A DNA stretch of 64,000 bases, from assembly GCA_030694265.1 (NCBI GenBank), contig JAUXYP010000001.1, positions 1 to 64,000 on the forward strand, written 5' to 3'. How positions within the stretch are numbered: the first letter of the stretch is position 1; every line of letters begins with the position of its first letter. This DNA comes from Sulfuricurvum sp. GTDB taxonomy: Bacteria; Campylobacterota; Campylobacteria; Campylobacterales; Sulfurimonadaceae. The position numbers and the translations under genes were made by a program. Shown in pieces: positions 8,896-17,744 of the stretch. A model generated the notes under the pieces. That model was not told the DNA's origin, searched no databases, and saw nothing but the letters and a program-made list of their open reading frames with translations.

Positions 8896-9342
8896 ATGAA
8901 AAAAATTCTTATCAGTATGGTTGCTGTTGCAGCGCTCACTACAGCGGGTTTCGCAACGGTGAATAACCAAACAGGTTGTGGGCTTGGTTCTCAAATCATC
9001 CATGATGACAGTTCAGCGGTTATGTTGGCTCTTCAAGCTACTCTTAATGGAACAACAGGTAGTCAAACATTTGGTGTTACTTCAGGGACTTCTGGTTGTA
9101 AAAAATCACGTTTTGTTATGAACGAGCGTGCAGCAGAGTTTGTAGCGGCAAACATGGATCAGCTTTCACGTGAGATCGCTATTGGTCAGGGCGAAAGTGT
9201 TGAGACATTGGCAGAGCTGTTGAATATTGAAAATAAAGCAGCATTTGCTGTAGCATTGCAAGCAAATTATAATGCTATCTATACGAATGAAAAAGCAGAT
9301 ATGGCAAACGTGCTCGATAACGTTGTCACTATCGCTGGGTAA
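8896..9342 (+). CDS. DUF3015 family periplasmic protein
   Basis: The sequence matches the DUF3015 pattern: a signal peptide, then TGCGLGSQI, a TSGTSGCK segment near the middle, and a C-terminal region with RGESLETLA-like (here QGESVETLAELL) and YNAIYTNE. Two conserved cysteines probably form a disulfide. An upstream in-frame ATG at 8878 exists, but the AGGGG at 8884-8888 fits the ATG at 8896, which also gives a normal signal peptide. The function is unknown. The next gene is a DUF4105 protein, and a structured repeat lies between the two. Confidence 0.85.
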   Translation: MKKILISMVAVAALTTAGFATVNNQTGCGLGSQIIHDDSSAVMLALQATLNGTTGSQTFGVTSGTSGCKKSRFVMNERAAEFVAANMDQLSREIAIGQGESVETLAELLNIENKAAFAVALQANYNAIYTNEKADMANVLDNVVTIAG

Positions 9343-9358
9343 GTAATTATCTGTTTGA

Positions 9359-9430
9359 ACGCCAAAGGAATTCATCCCTTTGGCTACGCTCGCCGCTAAG
9401 GCACTAAAGCTTGCCTCTTTCGAGGCAGAA
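9359..9430 (+). repeat. structured dispersed repeat, copy A
   Basis: This copy matches the reverse complement of 31258-31326 at 53 of 57 positions over its main part. It opens with a hairpin (GCCAAAGG at 9361-9368 pairing with CCTTTGGC at 9377-9384) and closes with a second stem (TGCCTC 9412-9417 with GAGGCA 9422-9427). The closing stem differs from copy B, yet pairs in both. No long U-run follows on this strand, so it is not a plain terminator. Confidence 0.75.
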
Positions 9431-11240
9431 AAAAAGGTATTTGTTGCCGATTCTTTTTTTACTGTGCGTACTGAGTTTATCGATCTGGTCTGCTACGACC
9501 GATGAGCTGATTACGCAAGCCCGCTGGCTCAAACTCTCCGAATGTCGTTACTGGCATTTATTGATGCATGCTCCTAAACATGAGAGTGAAATTGATGACG
9601 ACGCTTTTTTTCTAGCGCAAGACGGGAAATACAATGTAGCCTCTGAGCTGGAAGCCACAGTTCTTCATTTTAATGAGGATACTAACCAAAGTGACGAGAG
9701 TCTATTCTGCCGTTTTCCTGCCAGGCGTGCTTGGCTGGAGCGCGAGCTTAATGTTTCGTTTGGTGCAGGTGAATGTCATACCTATAATGCGCTTGTCGAA
9801 AAGATGGACCCTCAAAAAGTAACACTCGTTTTCCCTACGGCACATATCAACTCTCCCGCCTCGATGTTTGGCCATACGTTTTTACGAATCGATTCATCGA
9901 TGCAGAGTAAGCTCATGTCGTACGCAATCAATTATGCGGCGCAAACGGACGAAACAAACGGGGTTACCTTTGCGTATAAAGGGCTTTTTGGAGGATATTA
10001 CGGATTTTATTCGATGCTGCCGTATTACGAAAAGCTCAAAGAATACCGTGACAGTGAATCACGAGATGTATGGGAATATGATCTGAATTTGACTCATGAT
10101 GAGGTCATGGCAATGGTACGTCATATCTGGGAGTTACAGCGGATCAATTCATGGTATTTCTTTTTTGATGAAAACTGCTCGTACCATATGTTATGGTTGA
10201 CAGAAATAGCCCGTCCGAGTGCCCACTTAAGAGATCATTTTACCTATTACGTAGCGCCTTTGGAAACGGTACGCGCCATGGAAGAAGAGGGATTGGTGAG
10301 TACTAAACAGTTTCGTCCTTCAAAACGCACCAAGCTGCTGGCATATGAAAAACAGCTCACTGGTGAATCGGTGAAAATGGTGAAATTACTTGCATCAGGT
10401 GAAATGCAACCTCAGGATATGGCAGCGACAGATGGCTCAGATACCCAGCATCGTTATGTACTCGAAGCGGCGGCTGAACTGGTTGAACATGACTACATTG
10501 GGGGAAAGCTGACCAAAGAGGTGTATGCAAAGCATTATCATGAGTTGTTACGTCAACGTTCTATGTTGGGGCAGGGTGAAGCGTTGGAAATTGCCGAGAA
10601 ATCTAATCCTGATACTGCTCATCATGCAGCACGAATCTCTGTTGGAAAAGGGTGGTTTGATAAGCGTTCACCGTTATTGATTGGTTGGAGACCTGTTTTT
10701 CATGATTTATATGAGGACGATACCGGGCATTTGAGTGGGGCACAGATCGAGTTTTTAGATGTGCAGGCTGGGGTTGAAGACGACAAGTTCTCGCTTGAAA
10801 AATTGACGCTCCTCTCTCTGGCATCGATTACTCCTGTGAGCCATTTCTTTAAACCTTTTTCGTGGAGAATGAAAAGCGGATGGGATCGTGATTATGGTAA
10901 TGACAATTTGAGTTTTGTTACACGGGTTGGAGCAGGCGCATCGATCGGTGACGATAAATTGTTTGGATATTTGCTGACTGAGCCTGAGGTACGGTTGGGA
11001 TTTAATCCTGATGTCGGAGTTGGTCTGAGTATCGGGGGAAGTATGAGTTGGGGTAATCGAATGAAAAGCCTGATTGAAGCAGGAAAGATAATCTATATCG
11101 ATGCCTCCTCAAGAGAACATGCAACCATTTCACACCAGTGGCAATGGGGACCCTCTGGTAATGTGTTCGGTCGTTGGGATATTGCAGATCAAGAGATATA
11201 TGAGAGCCGAATATCTGCAGGAATCAACCTCTATTTTTAA
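9411..11240 (+). CDS. DUF4105 (Lnb-type) envelope protein with C-terminal beta-rich domain
   Basis: After a signal peptide (n-region SRQKKR, hydrophobic to about 27) comes a DUF4105 domain, about 30-320. It shows the family's His then Cys order: SPASMFGHTF with His155 and FFDENCSYHM with Cys256, which fits a circularly permuted thiol enzyme fold. The same domain forms the periplasmic part of Lnb, a lipoprotein N-acyltransferase of Bacteroides. The C-terminal half has alternating strands and ends in NLYF with a terminal Phe, like an outer-membrane barrel. The start is a TTG inside the dispersed repeat; a second TTG at 9441 would remove the basic n-region, so 9411 is preferred. Acyltransferase activity is inference only. 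Confidence 0.8.
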   Translation: MPLSRQKKRYLLPILFLLCVLSLSIWSATTDELITQARWLKLSECRYWHLLMHAPKHESEIDDDAFFLAQDGKYNVASELEATVLHFNEDTNQSDESLFCRFPARRAWLERELNVSFGAGECHTYNALVEKMDPQKVTLVFPTAHINSPASMFGHTFLRIDSSMQSKLMSYAINYAAQTDETNGVTFAYKGLFGGYYGFYSMLPYYEKLKEYRDSESRDVWEYDLNLTHDEVMAMVRHIWELQRINSWYFFFDENCSYHMLWLTEIARPSAHLRDHFTYYVAPLETVRAMEEEGLVSTKQFRPSKRTKLLAYEKQLTGESVKMVKLLASGEMQPQDMAATDGSDTQHRYVLEAAAELVEHDYIGGKLTKEVYAKHYHELLRQRSMLGQGEALEIAEKSNPDTAHHAARISVGKGWFDKRSPLLIGWRPVFHDLYEDDTGHLSGAQIEFLDVQAGVEDDKFSLEKLTLLSLASITPVSHFFKPFSWRMKSGWDRDYGNDNLSFVTRVGAGASIGDDKLFGYLLTEPEVRLGFNPDVGVGLSIGGSMSWGNRMKSLIEAGKIIYIDASSREHATISHQWQWGPSGNVFGRWDIADQEIYESRISAGINLYF

Positions 11241-11257
11241 TATTTTTTTGGCATAAT
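11241..11257 (+). promoter_or_regulatory. putative T-rich extended -10 promoter for transaldolase
   Basis: TATTTTTTTGGCATAAT has the T-run, TG dinucleotide and CATAAT box typical of Campylobacterota vegetative promoters. It begins right after the preceding stop codon and lies 33 bp before the tal start. Confidence 0.45.
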
Positions 11258-11289
11258 CGTTGTAACTAATTGTTTTGGAGTTAAAATTT

Positions 11290-12273
11290 ATGATTATTCC
11301 TGAGTCACGTTTTTCGTTATGGGCAGATTTTATTGAACGGTCATTTTTAGATGAGGAGTTTAAAGAGCTCATTGCAAAAGGGATTATCAACGGGGCAACT
11401 TCCAATCCTGCTATTTTTAAAAATGCTATTTTGACCTCCAGTGCGTATAAAGAACAGCTTGCAACTCTGGGTGATTTAACTCCGAAAGAAAAATATGAAG
11501 CGTTGGCTATATTTGATATACAAAAAGCGGCGGATATTTTACGCCCTTTGTTTGATGCTGGCGATGATGGATATGTAAGTATTGAAGTGGATCCATTTTT
11601 ATGCGATGATACTCAAGCTACGATTGCAGAAGGTGTTCGTTTGCATCAAACGATCGGACGCCCGAATGTAATGATAAAAGTTCCCGCGACAGAAGCCGGA
11701 TACGCTGCAATGGAGGCCTTGGCAGCACAGGGAATTGCTGTGAATGCCACGTTGATTTTTTCTGTGTATCAAGCGCTTAAATGTGCGAAAGCATTTGAAA
11801 AAGCGGCTGCTAAAAGTACAAAAATCGTTGATACGGTCATTAGTGTTTTCGTGAGTCGTATTGATCGCGCTATTGATGAGACATTGCGAGCTCAGGGTGT
11901 GAAAACAGGACAGATGGGGATACTTAACGCGGCAGAAATTTACAATGAAGTTCAAGCCCTTAAAGTACCACAATGCCGTATTCTTTTTGCCAGTACGGGG
12001 ATGAAGGGGGATGAGCTCAGAGCTTCTTACTATATTGATGAGTTGCTGGCCTTCAACAGCGTTAATACTGCACCAATTGATACAATTAAAGCGTATGTAA
12101 CAAGAGGAGACCAACGGCTAAGACTTCCAATCCCATCTCAAGTTATTGATGCGCATCGTATCCATGTGGCAGAGGCGGGTGTAAATATGAGTCGGGTGAT
12201 TGAGGATCAGATAACCCAAGGACTAGAAGCGTTTAAAATCGCTTTTGGTGAAATTTTGAGTACATTGGAGTAA
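11290..12273 (+). CDS. tal: transaldolase
   Basis: Transaldolase moves a dihydroxyacetone unit between sugar phosphates in the non-oxidative pentose phosphate pathway. Motifs include GATSNPAIF near the N-terminus, SIEVDPFL, the Schiff-base lysine in VMIKVPAT, and GIAVNATLIFS. A TTG at 11275 is in frame, but GGAG at 11277-11280 is 9 bp upstream of the ATG at 11290, which is taken as the start (327 residues). It belongs to the longer bacterial transaldolase class. It is followed after 3 bp by the pilT-like gene, probably co-transcribed. Confidence 0.93.
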   Translation: MIIPESRFSLWADFIERSFLDEEFKELIAKGIINGATSNPAIFKNAILTSSAYKEQLATLGDLTPKEKYEALAIFDIQKAADILRPLFDAGDDGYVSIEVDPFLCDDTQATIAEGVRLHQTIGRPNVMIKVPATEAGYAAMEALAAQGIAVNATLIFSVYQALKCAKAFEKAAAKSTKIVDTVISVFVSRIDRAIDETLRAQGVKTGQMGILNAAEIYNEVQALKVPQCRILFASTGMKGDELRASYYIDELLAFNSVNTAPIDTIKAYVTRGDQRLRLPIPSQVIDAHRIHVAEAGVNMSRVIEDQITQGLEAFKIAFGEILSTLE

Positions 12274-12276
12274 AAG

Positions 12277-13473
12277 ATGGAGCAAGAAGGACAATTTCAC
12301 GTCAACGTAGACGATCTTAATTTTGATGTATTAAAAAAAATACGAGGCTATTTACGTCGTATGGTGGATGCAGGTGGGAGTGACTTGCACATCAAAGCCA
12401 ATGGCGTTGTACGTGCGCGTATCAATGGGGATATTATCCCTTTATCAGGAGAAATCCTCTCAAAAGAGGATGCACTGACCTTTGCCAAAGAGTTGTTACG
12501 TACACGGTTTCACGAGCTGGTAGAGAAAAAAGAGCTTGACCTTGTTTACCCGTTTGATGAGTTGACTCGTTTCCGCATCAATATCTTTTTTCAGATGGAA
12601 GGAATATCGGCTGTTTTTCGTCTTATTCCGGTTAAGATTCTGACGATTGATGAGCTTAATTTACCTGAGGTTGTTCACAGCTTTGCTGAGATGGAGCGTG
12701 GACTTGTTTTGGTAACGGGTGTAACGGGAAGCGGAAAATCGACGACGCTTGCGGCGATTATCAACGAAATAAATTGGAATAAGCGTAAGCATATTATTAC
12801 CATTGAAGATCCGATTGAGTTTGTCCATAAAGATCGAAAATGTATTGTTAATCAGCGCAGTGTCGGTCAAGATACGATTAGTTTTGGTAATGCGTTACGT
12901 GCGGCACTGCGTGAAGACCCAGATATTATTCTTGTTGGGGAAATGCGGGATATGGAGACGATAGAGATTGCTTTACATGCGGCAGATACGGGGCATCTTG
13001 TTTTTTCAACGCTGCATACGCTGGATGCTAAAGAAACGATTAACCGTATTGTTTCGGTATTTCCATCGGTAGAGCAAAATCGTGTTCGTATGACGCTTGC
13101 CGCGGTTATCAAAGGGGTTGTTTCTCAACGTCTGATCCAAACCGTTGATGGTAAACGGGCAGCAGCATTGGAAATTTTGGTTCGAACGGCACGTATTGAA
13201 CAGCTGATTGCGGAGAATCGTGATTTTGAAATTCCGGATACCATTGCTGAGGGTAAAGAACTGTATAAGTCTCAAACGTTTGATCAGGGAATTTTAGACC
13301 TTTATCTTGCAGGGCGAATCAGTCGTGAGGATGCGCTGAACAATGCTACCTCGGCATCGGATTTGAAACTAAAAATGGAAGGTCTTGGCGGAACAGTGGA
13401 CAGAGATCAAATTGGAAAAGCCAATGAGCCCAGAGAATTTGATGAGAGTGAGCTTATTGGCTTAAAGCATTAG
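12277..13473 (+). CDS. pilT: PilT-type twitching motility ATPase
   Basis: This GspE/PilT-family ATPase powers retraction of type IV pili. The N-terminal domain has the GGSDLHIKANG motif. The ATPase core shows Walker A GVTGSGKSTT (about 147-156), the Asp box ITIEDPIEF, Walker B DIILVGEMRD and the His box HLVFSTLHT. The absence of a long N-terminal domain and of a CxxC zinc site separates it from PilB/GspE. At 398 residues it is longer than PilT (345) because of an N-terminal extension of about 25 residues and a longer C-terminus, so PilU is also possible. No pilin genes are adjacent. Confidence 0.87.
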   Translation: MEQEGQFHVNVDDLNFDVLKKIRGYLRRMVDAGGSDLHIKANGVVRARINGDIIPLSGEILSKEDALTFAKELLRTRFHELVEKKELDLVYPFDELTRFRINIFFQMEGISAVFRLIPVKILTIDELNLPEVVHSFAEMERGLVLVTGVTGSGKSTTLAAIINEINWNKRKHIITIEDPIEFVHKDRKCIVNQRSVGQDTISFGNALRAALREDPDIILVGEMRDMETIEIALHAADTGHLVFSTLHTLDAKETINRIVSVFPSVEQNRVRMTLAAVIKGVVSQRLIQTVDGKRAAALEILVRTARIEQLIAENRDFEIPDTIAEGKELYKSQTFDQGILDLYLAGRISREDALNNATSASDLKLKMEGLGGTVDRDQIGKANEPREFDESELIGLKH

Positions 13474-13508
13474 GGATAAATTTTATAATAATTTAACGTA
13501 TTCTTAAG

Positions 13509-13514
13509 TATAAT
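13509..13514 (+). promoter_or_regulatory. putative -10 box for rplY
   Basis: AAGTATAATTCG contains TATAAT 30 bp before the rplY start, behind AT-rich DNA without a clear -35 box. A ribosome binding site GAAGGA at 13532-13537 follows. Confidence 0.4.
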
Positions 13515-13543
13515 TCGTCCCATTTTATTTTGAAGGACACACT

Positions 13544-14080
13544 ATGCTAGAAGGCATCGTTAGAGAGAGTATTGGCAAACCCGCTACAAAAGCGCTACGC
13601 CGTGATGGTTATCTTATTGCCAACATCTACGGAAAAGGAATCGAGAATGTACACGCTGCATTCAAAATGAATGACTTTATCCGTACGGTACGTAACAAAG
13701 AGACAATCGCATTTCCAGTTTCTGTAGCTGGAACAGAGTATAACCTTGTTGTTCAAGGGTATGAGTCTCATCCAGTTTCTGGAAATTTGTTGCATGTCGA
13801 TTTGATGATAGCACAGCCTGGCCTTGTGGCTCATTACCACATTCCTGTAAAACCAGTAGGAATTCCTGTCGGTTTGAAAAACAAAGGGATGTTGTTTGTT
13901 GCTAAAAAACGTCTTCGTGTTAAAGCAGCAATCGAGAGCTTACCAAACGCAATCGAAATTAATGTTGCACCACTTGATTTAGGTGATTCAGTCTTGTTAC
14001 GTGACGTAGCACGCATTGATAATGTTACTTTCACTGATGCAGATCGTGTGTCTGTTCTAAGTATCATTAAAGCTAAATAA
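13544..14080 (+). CDS. rplY: 50S ribosomal protein L25 (Ctc form)
   Basis: L25 binds 5S rRNA in the large subunit. The N-terminal domain opens with the pattern LEGIVRESIGKPATKALRRDG and contains NIYGKG, and the C-terminal TL5/Ctc domain has PVKPVGIPVGLKNKG and the IEINVAPLDLGDSV segment. The two-domain, 178-residue form is the Ctc type seen in many bacteria rather than the short E. coli L25. It is followed after 2 bp by pth, a conserved rplY-pth coupling. Confidence 0.95.
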   Translation: MLEGIVRESIGKPATKALRRDGYLIANIYGKGIENVHAAFKMNDFIRTVRNKETIAFPVSVAGTEYNLVVQGYESHPVSGNLLHVDLMIAQPGLVAHYHIPVKPVGIPVGLKNKGMLFVAKKRLRVKAAIESLPNAIEINVAPLDLGDSVLLRDVARIDNVTFTDADRVSVLSIIKAK

Positions 14081-14082
14081 TC

Positions 14083-14637
14083 ATGCTGATCGTCGGACTG
14101 GGAAATCCTGGACCGGCGTATGCGCCAACCCGGCATAATATCGGGTTTATGGTCATTGACGAGTTGAAGCGTCGTCATAACGGTGTGAATGTTTCAAAGA
14201 GTTCCTTTGATGGGGAATTGTTTAAAATAGGCAACCATTTTCTTCTTAAGCCGCAAACCTATATGAACCTCTCCGGAAAATCAATATTAGCCGTTAAAAA
14301 CTTTTACAAAATCGAAGATGTGATTATCATTCATGATGACCTTGATCTCCCTTTCGGCGCATTACGTTTCAAAGTGGGCGGTGGTCACGGTGGTCATAAT
14401 GGACTCAAATCGGCAGATGCTGCTATCTCTCCTGACTATGTCAGGGTGCGTATGGGGATTGGCAAACCTGAACATAAATCTCAAGTGGCTGATTATGTCT
14501 TGCACCCGTTCACTTCGGATGAGCAGATGCACTTGAATGAATGGATTGCAAAGGCTGCCGATGCGGTAGAACTATTACTGCGGTTACCTTGTGCTGAAGT
14601 CGCATCAAAGTGTTCTATCAAAAGTTTAAAGGTATAA
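14083..14637 (+). CDS. pth: peptidyl-tRNA hydrolase
   Basis: Pth releases tRNA from peptides dropped by the ribosome. The protein shows the opening VGLGNPGPAYAPTRHNIGF with catalytic His20, the LLKPQTYMNLSG segment, IHDDLDLPFG with the catalytic Asp, and the GGGHGGHNGLKS loop. Length (184) is normal. It starts 2 bp after rplY. A TATAAT overlapping its 3' end (14633-14638) may be a promoter for the following lptG. Confidence 0.96.
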   Translation: MLIVGLGNPGPAYAPTRHNIGFMVIDELKRRHNGVNVSKSSFDGELFKIGNHFLLKPQTYMNLSGKSILAVKNFYKIEDVIIIHDDLDLPFGALRFKVGGGHGGHNGLKSADAAISPDYVRVRMGIGKPEHKSQVADYVLHPFTSDEQMHLNEWIAKAADAVELLLRLPCAEVASKCSIKSLKV

Positions 14638-14661
14638 TGATAACCATTTAATTTCAGCTGG

Positions 14662-15759
14662 ATGTCTATGCTTTTTTTTAAAACGGTATCGTTTTTGTAT
14701 CTTCGTTATTGTCTCATTATTTTAGCATCACTGACGGCTTTCATGGTTGGCTTTGATCTTATGGGAAGTACATCCCAGCTTCCTGCCTCCGCGAACTTGC
14801 TTATTATCTATGTGGTTTATAAATGGCTGTATGCCATTGACATGATGTTGCCTATTTCCTTGGTTTTTGCTTTTATAGCATCACTGGTGGAACTGATTCG
14901 TTCTAATGCGCTAACTGCTTTTTATGCACTTGGGTATTCACGACTAAAAGTTTTAGCCCCTTTTATCAGCGTAGCGACTATTCTAATACTGGCACATATT
15001 TTTGCGCATTCCACTTCTTTTGCACGAGCCAATGAATATGCAGATAATTTAAGAGAAACTTCACAGGTATTAACCCCTACTAATAATCTATTTTTTACGC
15101 ATGAGGGAAATTACATCTATTTTGGCAGTTTGGATCCATTGTTGCAAAAGGCACAGGTTATACGTGTTTTTACATTTGAAAATGGGGTATTCAAGGAGGC
15201 GTTAAGTGCTGAGGAGGCGCACTATCAAGACAACTATTGGGTCATTAACAAGGCGCACTTGATACGTCCACCGGCTACATTAGAGTTAAAGGGTAAAGGG
15301 ATCGTTAGTAAAGATGCCCAAACGATACAAGTCCTTTACGGGTTTCGCCCTAAAATTTTAGATCAAATTTACGAGGGCAAGGTAAACTACACGATTACGG
15401 ATGCACTGGATGCGAAAACATTACTGAAAACTCAAAATATTGATCTCACAAAAGTGACCAGCTCTTTATATCGAATTTTTGTGACACCATGGTTTGCCTT
15501 AATGATTATCCTCATTGTGTACAGTTATGCCCCGATTGGAGCACGTTTTGTTAATCTTTCATTTTACAGTTTTGGCGCAATATTGGGAACACTGATGGTA
15601 TGGGGGCTGTTATTTATGAGTGGAGAGCTTTCTAATAATAAGACCCTCTCTCCAGAAGTAGGAATATTAGCGCCAATTGGATTGCTTTGGGTCTACATGG
15701 CGCTGCGTCTAAGTCGATTTAAGATAAAATCGCACAAAAATTTATCACAAAAAGGTTAG
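14662..15759 (+). CDS. lptG: LptF/LptG-family lipopolysaccharide export permease
   Basis: This YjgP/YjgQ-family permease forms, with a partner permease and LptB ATPase, the inner-membrane part of the LPS transport bridge. Membrane segments are seen near 13-33, 50-75 and 92-112, then a periplasmic beta-jellyroll region (about 115-265), then three more segments from about 275 to 355. It is not possible to tell LptG from LptF with certainty; the length (365) and the ending favour LptG. It is directly followed by lysA after 3 bp. Confidence 0.83.
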   Translation: MSMLFFKTVSFLYLRYCLIILASLTAFMVGFDLMGSTSQLPASANLLIIYVVYKWLYAIDMMLPISLVFAFIASLVELIRSNALTAFYALGYSRLKVLAPFISVATILILAHIFAHSTSFARANEYADNLRETSQVLTPTNNLFFTHEGNYIYFGSLDPLLQKAQVIRVFTFENGVFKEALSAEEAHYQDNYWVINKAHLIRPPATLELKGKGIVSKDAQTIQVLYGFRPKILDQIYEGKVNYTITDALDAKTLLKTQNIDLTKVTSSLYRIFVTPWFALMIILIVYSYAPIGARFVNLSFYSFGAILGTLMVWGLLFMSGELSNNKTLSPEVGILAPIGLLWVYMALRLSRFKIKSHKNLSQKG

Positions 15760-15762
15760 CAC

Positions 15763-16965
15763 GTGATCCAATTTCAAGCCTTGGCACAAACCTATGGAAC
15801 TCCTTTATATGTTTATGATTTTGATGCAATGAAAGAGCAGTTTGAAGCTCTTAAAGAAGCATTTAGAGGACGGAAATCGATTCTTGCCTATGCGGTAAAG
15901 GCAAATTCCAATTTGAGTGTTATAAAACATTTTGCGGCACAAGGTTCAGGTGCCGATTGTGTTTCCATCGGAGAGGTGCGCCGCGCTTTGATGGCAGGTG
16001 TTCCTAAATACCGTGTCATTTTTAGCGGTGTCGGGAAGCGTGATGATGAAATCCGTGAAGCGATCCAGAGTGATATCCTCTATATCAACGTAGAGAGCGA
16101 GGGTGAACTCTCTCGTGTTGAAACGATTGCGAAAGAATTGGATGTAAAGGCGCGTATCAGTATCCGTGTTAATCCTAATATCGATCCTAAAACACATCCC
16201 TATATCTCTACGGGACTGCACGATAATAAATTTGGTGTTGAGATCGATGCGGCAAAACGGATGTATATCCATGCAAAGAATTCTGAAAATCTTGATGCAG
16301 TAGGAATCCATTTTCATATCGGCAGTCAACTCACGCAGCTGGAACCGATTTATGAAGCGGCAGTGATTGTGGCTGATTTATTACGTTCATTGCAAGCTAT
16401 TGATATCGAATTGAAATTTTTTGATATTGGTGGTGGTCTTGGGGTTCGCTACGATCAGGAAACGACCATTAGCCCTTATGATTATGCTCAAGCCATACTT
16501 GCTGCACTCAAAGGGATTGATGTGACGATCATTTGTGAACCGGGTCGATTTTTGACAGCCAATGCCGGATATTTCTTGACAAAAGTACTGTACGAAAAGC
16601 AAAATGGATCAAAACGGTTCGTTGTGGTAGATGGAGCAATGAATGATTTGATTCGTCCGAGTTTGTATAACGCCTATCATCGTATTGAAGCGATTGGTAA
16701 ATCAACGGAAGTTTCACCTGTCGATGTAGTGGGGCCTGTATGTGAAAGTGGTGACTTTTTGGCTAAAAATTATCCGCTTCCTGCCATGGAACATAATGAT
16801 TTATTGGTGGTACACAGTGCGGGTGCCTACGGTTTTGGAATGGGAAGTAACTACAACACACGTGGGCGTTCTGCCGAAGTAGCTGTAGAAAATGGTGAAA
16901 GCCGTTTGATCCGTGCCCGTGAGACTTTTGAAGATTTGATTGCATTAGAGCGTGAGTACCTTTAA
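15763..16965 (+). CDS. lysA: diaminopimelate decarboxylase
   Basis: LysA decarboxylates meso-diaminopimelate to lysine. The PLP lysine is Lys46 in YAVKANSN; HFHIGSQ, the phosphate-binding DIGGGLGV, CEPGRFL and the partner-subunit motif CESGDFLAK are present, and the C-terminal AYGFGMGSNYN is typical. Length (400) is normal. Translation starts at GTG (15763) with AAAGG upstream. The last base overlaps the first base of the next gene, beginning the coupled lysA-HAD-pheA-hisC run that is kept in related genomes. Confidence 0.96.
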   Translation: MIQFQALAQTYGTPLYVYDFDAMKEQFEALKEAFRGRKSILAYAVKANSNLSVIKHFAAQGSGADCVSIGEVRRALMAGVPKYRVIFSGVGKRDDEIREAIQSDILYINVESEGELSRVETIAKELDVKARISIRVNPNIDPKTHPYISTGLHDNKFGVEIDAAKRMYIHAKNSENLDAVGIHFHIGSQLTQLEPIYEAAVIVADLLRSLQAIDIELKFFDIGGGLGVRYDQETTISPYDYAQAILAALKGIDVTIICEPGRFLTANAGYFLTKVLYEKQNGSKRFVVVDGAMNDLIRPSLYNAYHRIEAIGKSTEVSPVDVVGPVCESGDFLAKNYPLPAMEHNDLLVVHSAGAYGFGMGSNYNTRGRSAEVAVENGESRLIRARETFEDLIALEREYL

Positions 16966-17744
16966 TGTTTTTTATCGACGTACAAGGAACATTGATTGAT
17001 GATAATGACAAGCAGCCTATTTGTGGTGCTGTTGGGTTCATCGAGCATTTAAATGCGTCGAATATTCCTTATATGGTGATTACAAACAGTACTAAATATG
17101 CGAGTAGCGATTTTTTGGCGTATCTCAATTCGATTGGATTGAATATACCTAAAGAACATTATCTCGATCCGTTGATGGTGTTAGAAGGTCATATCAATCC
17201 CAAAGACAAGATAGCGGCATACGGTTCGCAACCGTTTTTAGACGTATTGACTTCCATGGGATACACGCTGGATTATGTTCGACCAACGGTGGTATTGATC
17301 GCCATCAAAGAAGATTTTAATGCGGATGAGTATGCGCAGATGATTGAGTTTATTCTCACAGGGGCACGTTTAATCGGGATGCATGAAACATCGCTGTATG
17401 TCAAAAATCACAAACGCTATCCCGGTGTAGGGGCTATTTTGAAAATGTTAGAATTTGCAACATCGGCCAATTATACCGTTGTAGGCAAACCAAGTAAGGC
17501 TTTTTTTGACGAGGCATTGACTCAAATCGGGAAGCAGCATGAGGGTGCGCGTTTTGAAGACATTACCATTATCAGCGATGATATGAGCGGTGATCTCATT
17601 GGTGCACAGGCGCTAGGGATGAAGGGGGTGTTTGTCTTGAGTGGAAAATATCGCAATGCGGAAGAAATTTTGCCTCAATTGGACGCGAAAGAGCAGCCTT
17701 CTGCTGTTTATTCGGATATGCAAGAGGTATTGGAGAGTTTATGA
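16965..17744 (+). CDS. HAD-IIA (NagD-like) protein with altered motif I
   Basis: The fold is that of HAD subclass IIA. Motif II (VITNST, Thr40), motif III (GKPSK, Lys175) and motif IV (ISDDMSGDLIGA, Asp205/206/210) are intact. Motif I reads FFIDVQGTL: the nucleophile Asp5 is present but the second aspartate, the general acid/base of HAD phosphatases, is Gln7. The enzyme may thus be a phosphotransferase, a slow phosphatase or a binding protein. It overlaps lysA by one base and pheA by four, so it is coupled to amino acid synthesis genes. Substrate unknown. Confidence 0.82.
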   Translation: MFFIDVQGTLIDDNDKQPICGAVGFIEHLNASNIPYMVITNSTKYASSDFLAYLNSIGLNIPKEHYLDPLMVLEGHINPKDKIAAYGSQPFLDVLTSMGYTLDYVRPTVVLIAIKEDFNADEYAQMIEFILTGARLIGMHETSLYVKNHKRYPGVGAILKMLEFATSANYTVVGKPSKAFFDEALTQIGKQHEGARFEDITIISDDMSGDLIGAQALGMKGVFVLSGKYRNAEEILPQLDAKEQPSAVYSDMQEVLESL

